From the NCBI GenBank assembly GCA_900617975.1, contig UZAE01000513.1, positions 1 through 22,008 on the forward strand: a DNA stretch of 22,008 nucleotides. Direction: 5' to 3'. Position numbers and translations under genes: made by a program. Source of the stretch: Rodentolepis nana. Taxonomy: Eukaryota > Platyhelminthes > Cestoda > Cyclophyllidea > Hymenolepididae. Positions 21,739 through 22,008 of the stretch are shown here, in pieces; the stretch's first letter is position 1, and every line of letters begins with the position of its first letter. Below the pieces are notes generated by a model. The model saw only the letters and a program-made list of their open reading frames with translations. It was not told the origin of the DNA and searched no databases.

Positions 21739-22008
21739 TTATTGCAAAAATTTCAAAATCATGTTGCTTGCAGACTTTATTGACATTTCAATTACCTACT
21801 CTGAGTAGATAAAGGATAAAATATCTCGCTCCCGGTAATTTCAAATTCACTTGAAATTTCTGGTAGTGTCTTTTGTTGTGTTGATTTGATTAGATTTTCA
21901 GACGATAAATGCTATTTTTACCCTTACCAATACTAACTATAGCAAATTTTAGTTGCAGAAAGCATCTAAATTCGAAAAACTACAAGTCACATGAATGATC
22001 AAGCGGGG
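20319..22008. other. 5' flank of the CA10/11-like gene
   Basis: Expected to hold the 5' UTR and promoter of the minus-strand gene. I see A+T-rich DNA, the (AT)n microsatellite, and several GTAAG-type minus-strand donors (for example near 20473 and 21926), but no upstream exon with a convincing signal peptide. A plus-strand open frame at 21034-21216 is unremarkable. Confidence 0.4.
21701..21735. repeat. (AT)n microsatellite, 35 bp
   Basis: Perfect alternating A/T, the longest simple repeat in the window, about 1.4 kb upstream of the CA10/11-like start codon. Confidence 0.95.

Noticed and set aside
1..22008. Searched for tRNA/rRNA genes, CRISPR arrays, intact transposons with terminal repeats, and bacterial-style operons.
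   Set aside because: None seen: no tRNA box pattern, no regularly spaced repeats, no transposase or reverse-transcriptase motif, and no tightly packed intronless genes.

Overview
The window reads as a metazoan nuclear genome: A+T-rich (roughly one third G+C by eye), gene-sparse, with long non-coding stretches, short exons bounded by GT...AG introns, simple repeats, and no bacterial-style operons. The sequence does not fix the species. An invertebrate with an A+T-rich genome (flatworm-like or another fast-evolving lineage) is an inference.

One gene can be rebuilt with confidence. It lies on the minus strand from about 20318 down to about 12146 and encodes a carbonic anhydrase-related protein of the CA10/CA11 class. 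Eight coding segments (20198-20318, 17739-17896, 15832-16020, 15664-15759, 15453-15519, 14558-14712, 13219-13324, 12146-12162) join with matching intron phases (1,0,0,0,1,0,1) into a 909-nt frame, 302 residues plus stop. Exons 2-7 carry family landmarks in the correct order: the first cysteine with QSPINI, the GSEH segment, the PNG segment, the C-H-E-T-V-T-W segment and a C-terminal K-C-I-R. All three zinc-ligand histidines of active carbonic anhydrases are replaced (V133, K135, Q158), so the product should be a secreted, non-catalytic binding protein. Vertebrate relatives bind neurexins. The start (signal peptide) and the last few residues are the less certain parts of the model.

Layout: 1-207 is pyrimidine-rich with an open plus-strand frame, possibly the end of an upstream gene. 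208-2580 holds nothing firmly assignable. 2582-3128 holds an unidentified plus-strand candidate coding region that can be read as two exons around a 106-bp intron. 3129-12040 is a long A+T-rich stretch with small repeats and one weak candidate terminal exon. 12041-20318 is the CA10/11-like gene. 20319-22008 is its 5' flank, with an (AT)n microsatellite. I saw no RNA genes, CRISPR arrays or intact mobile elements.
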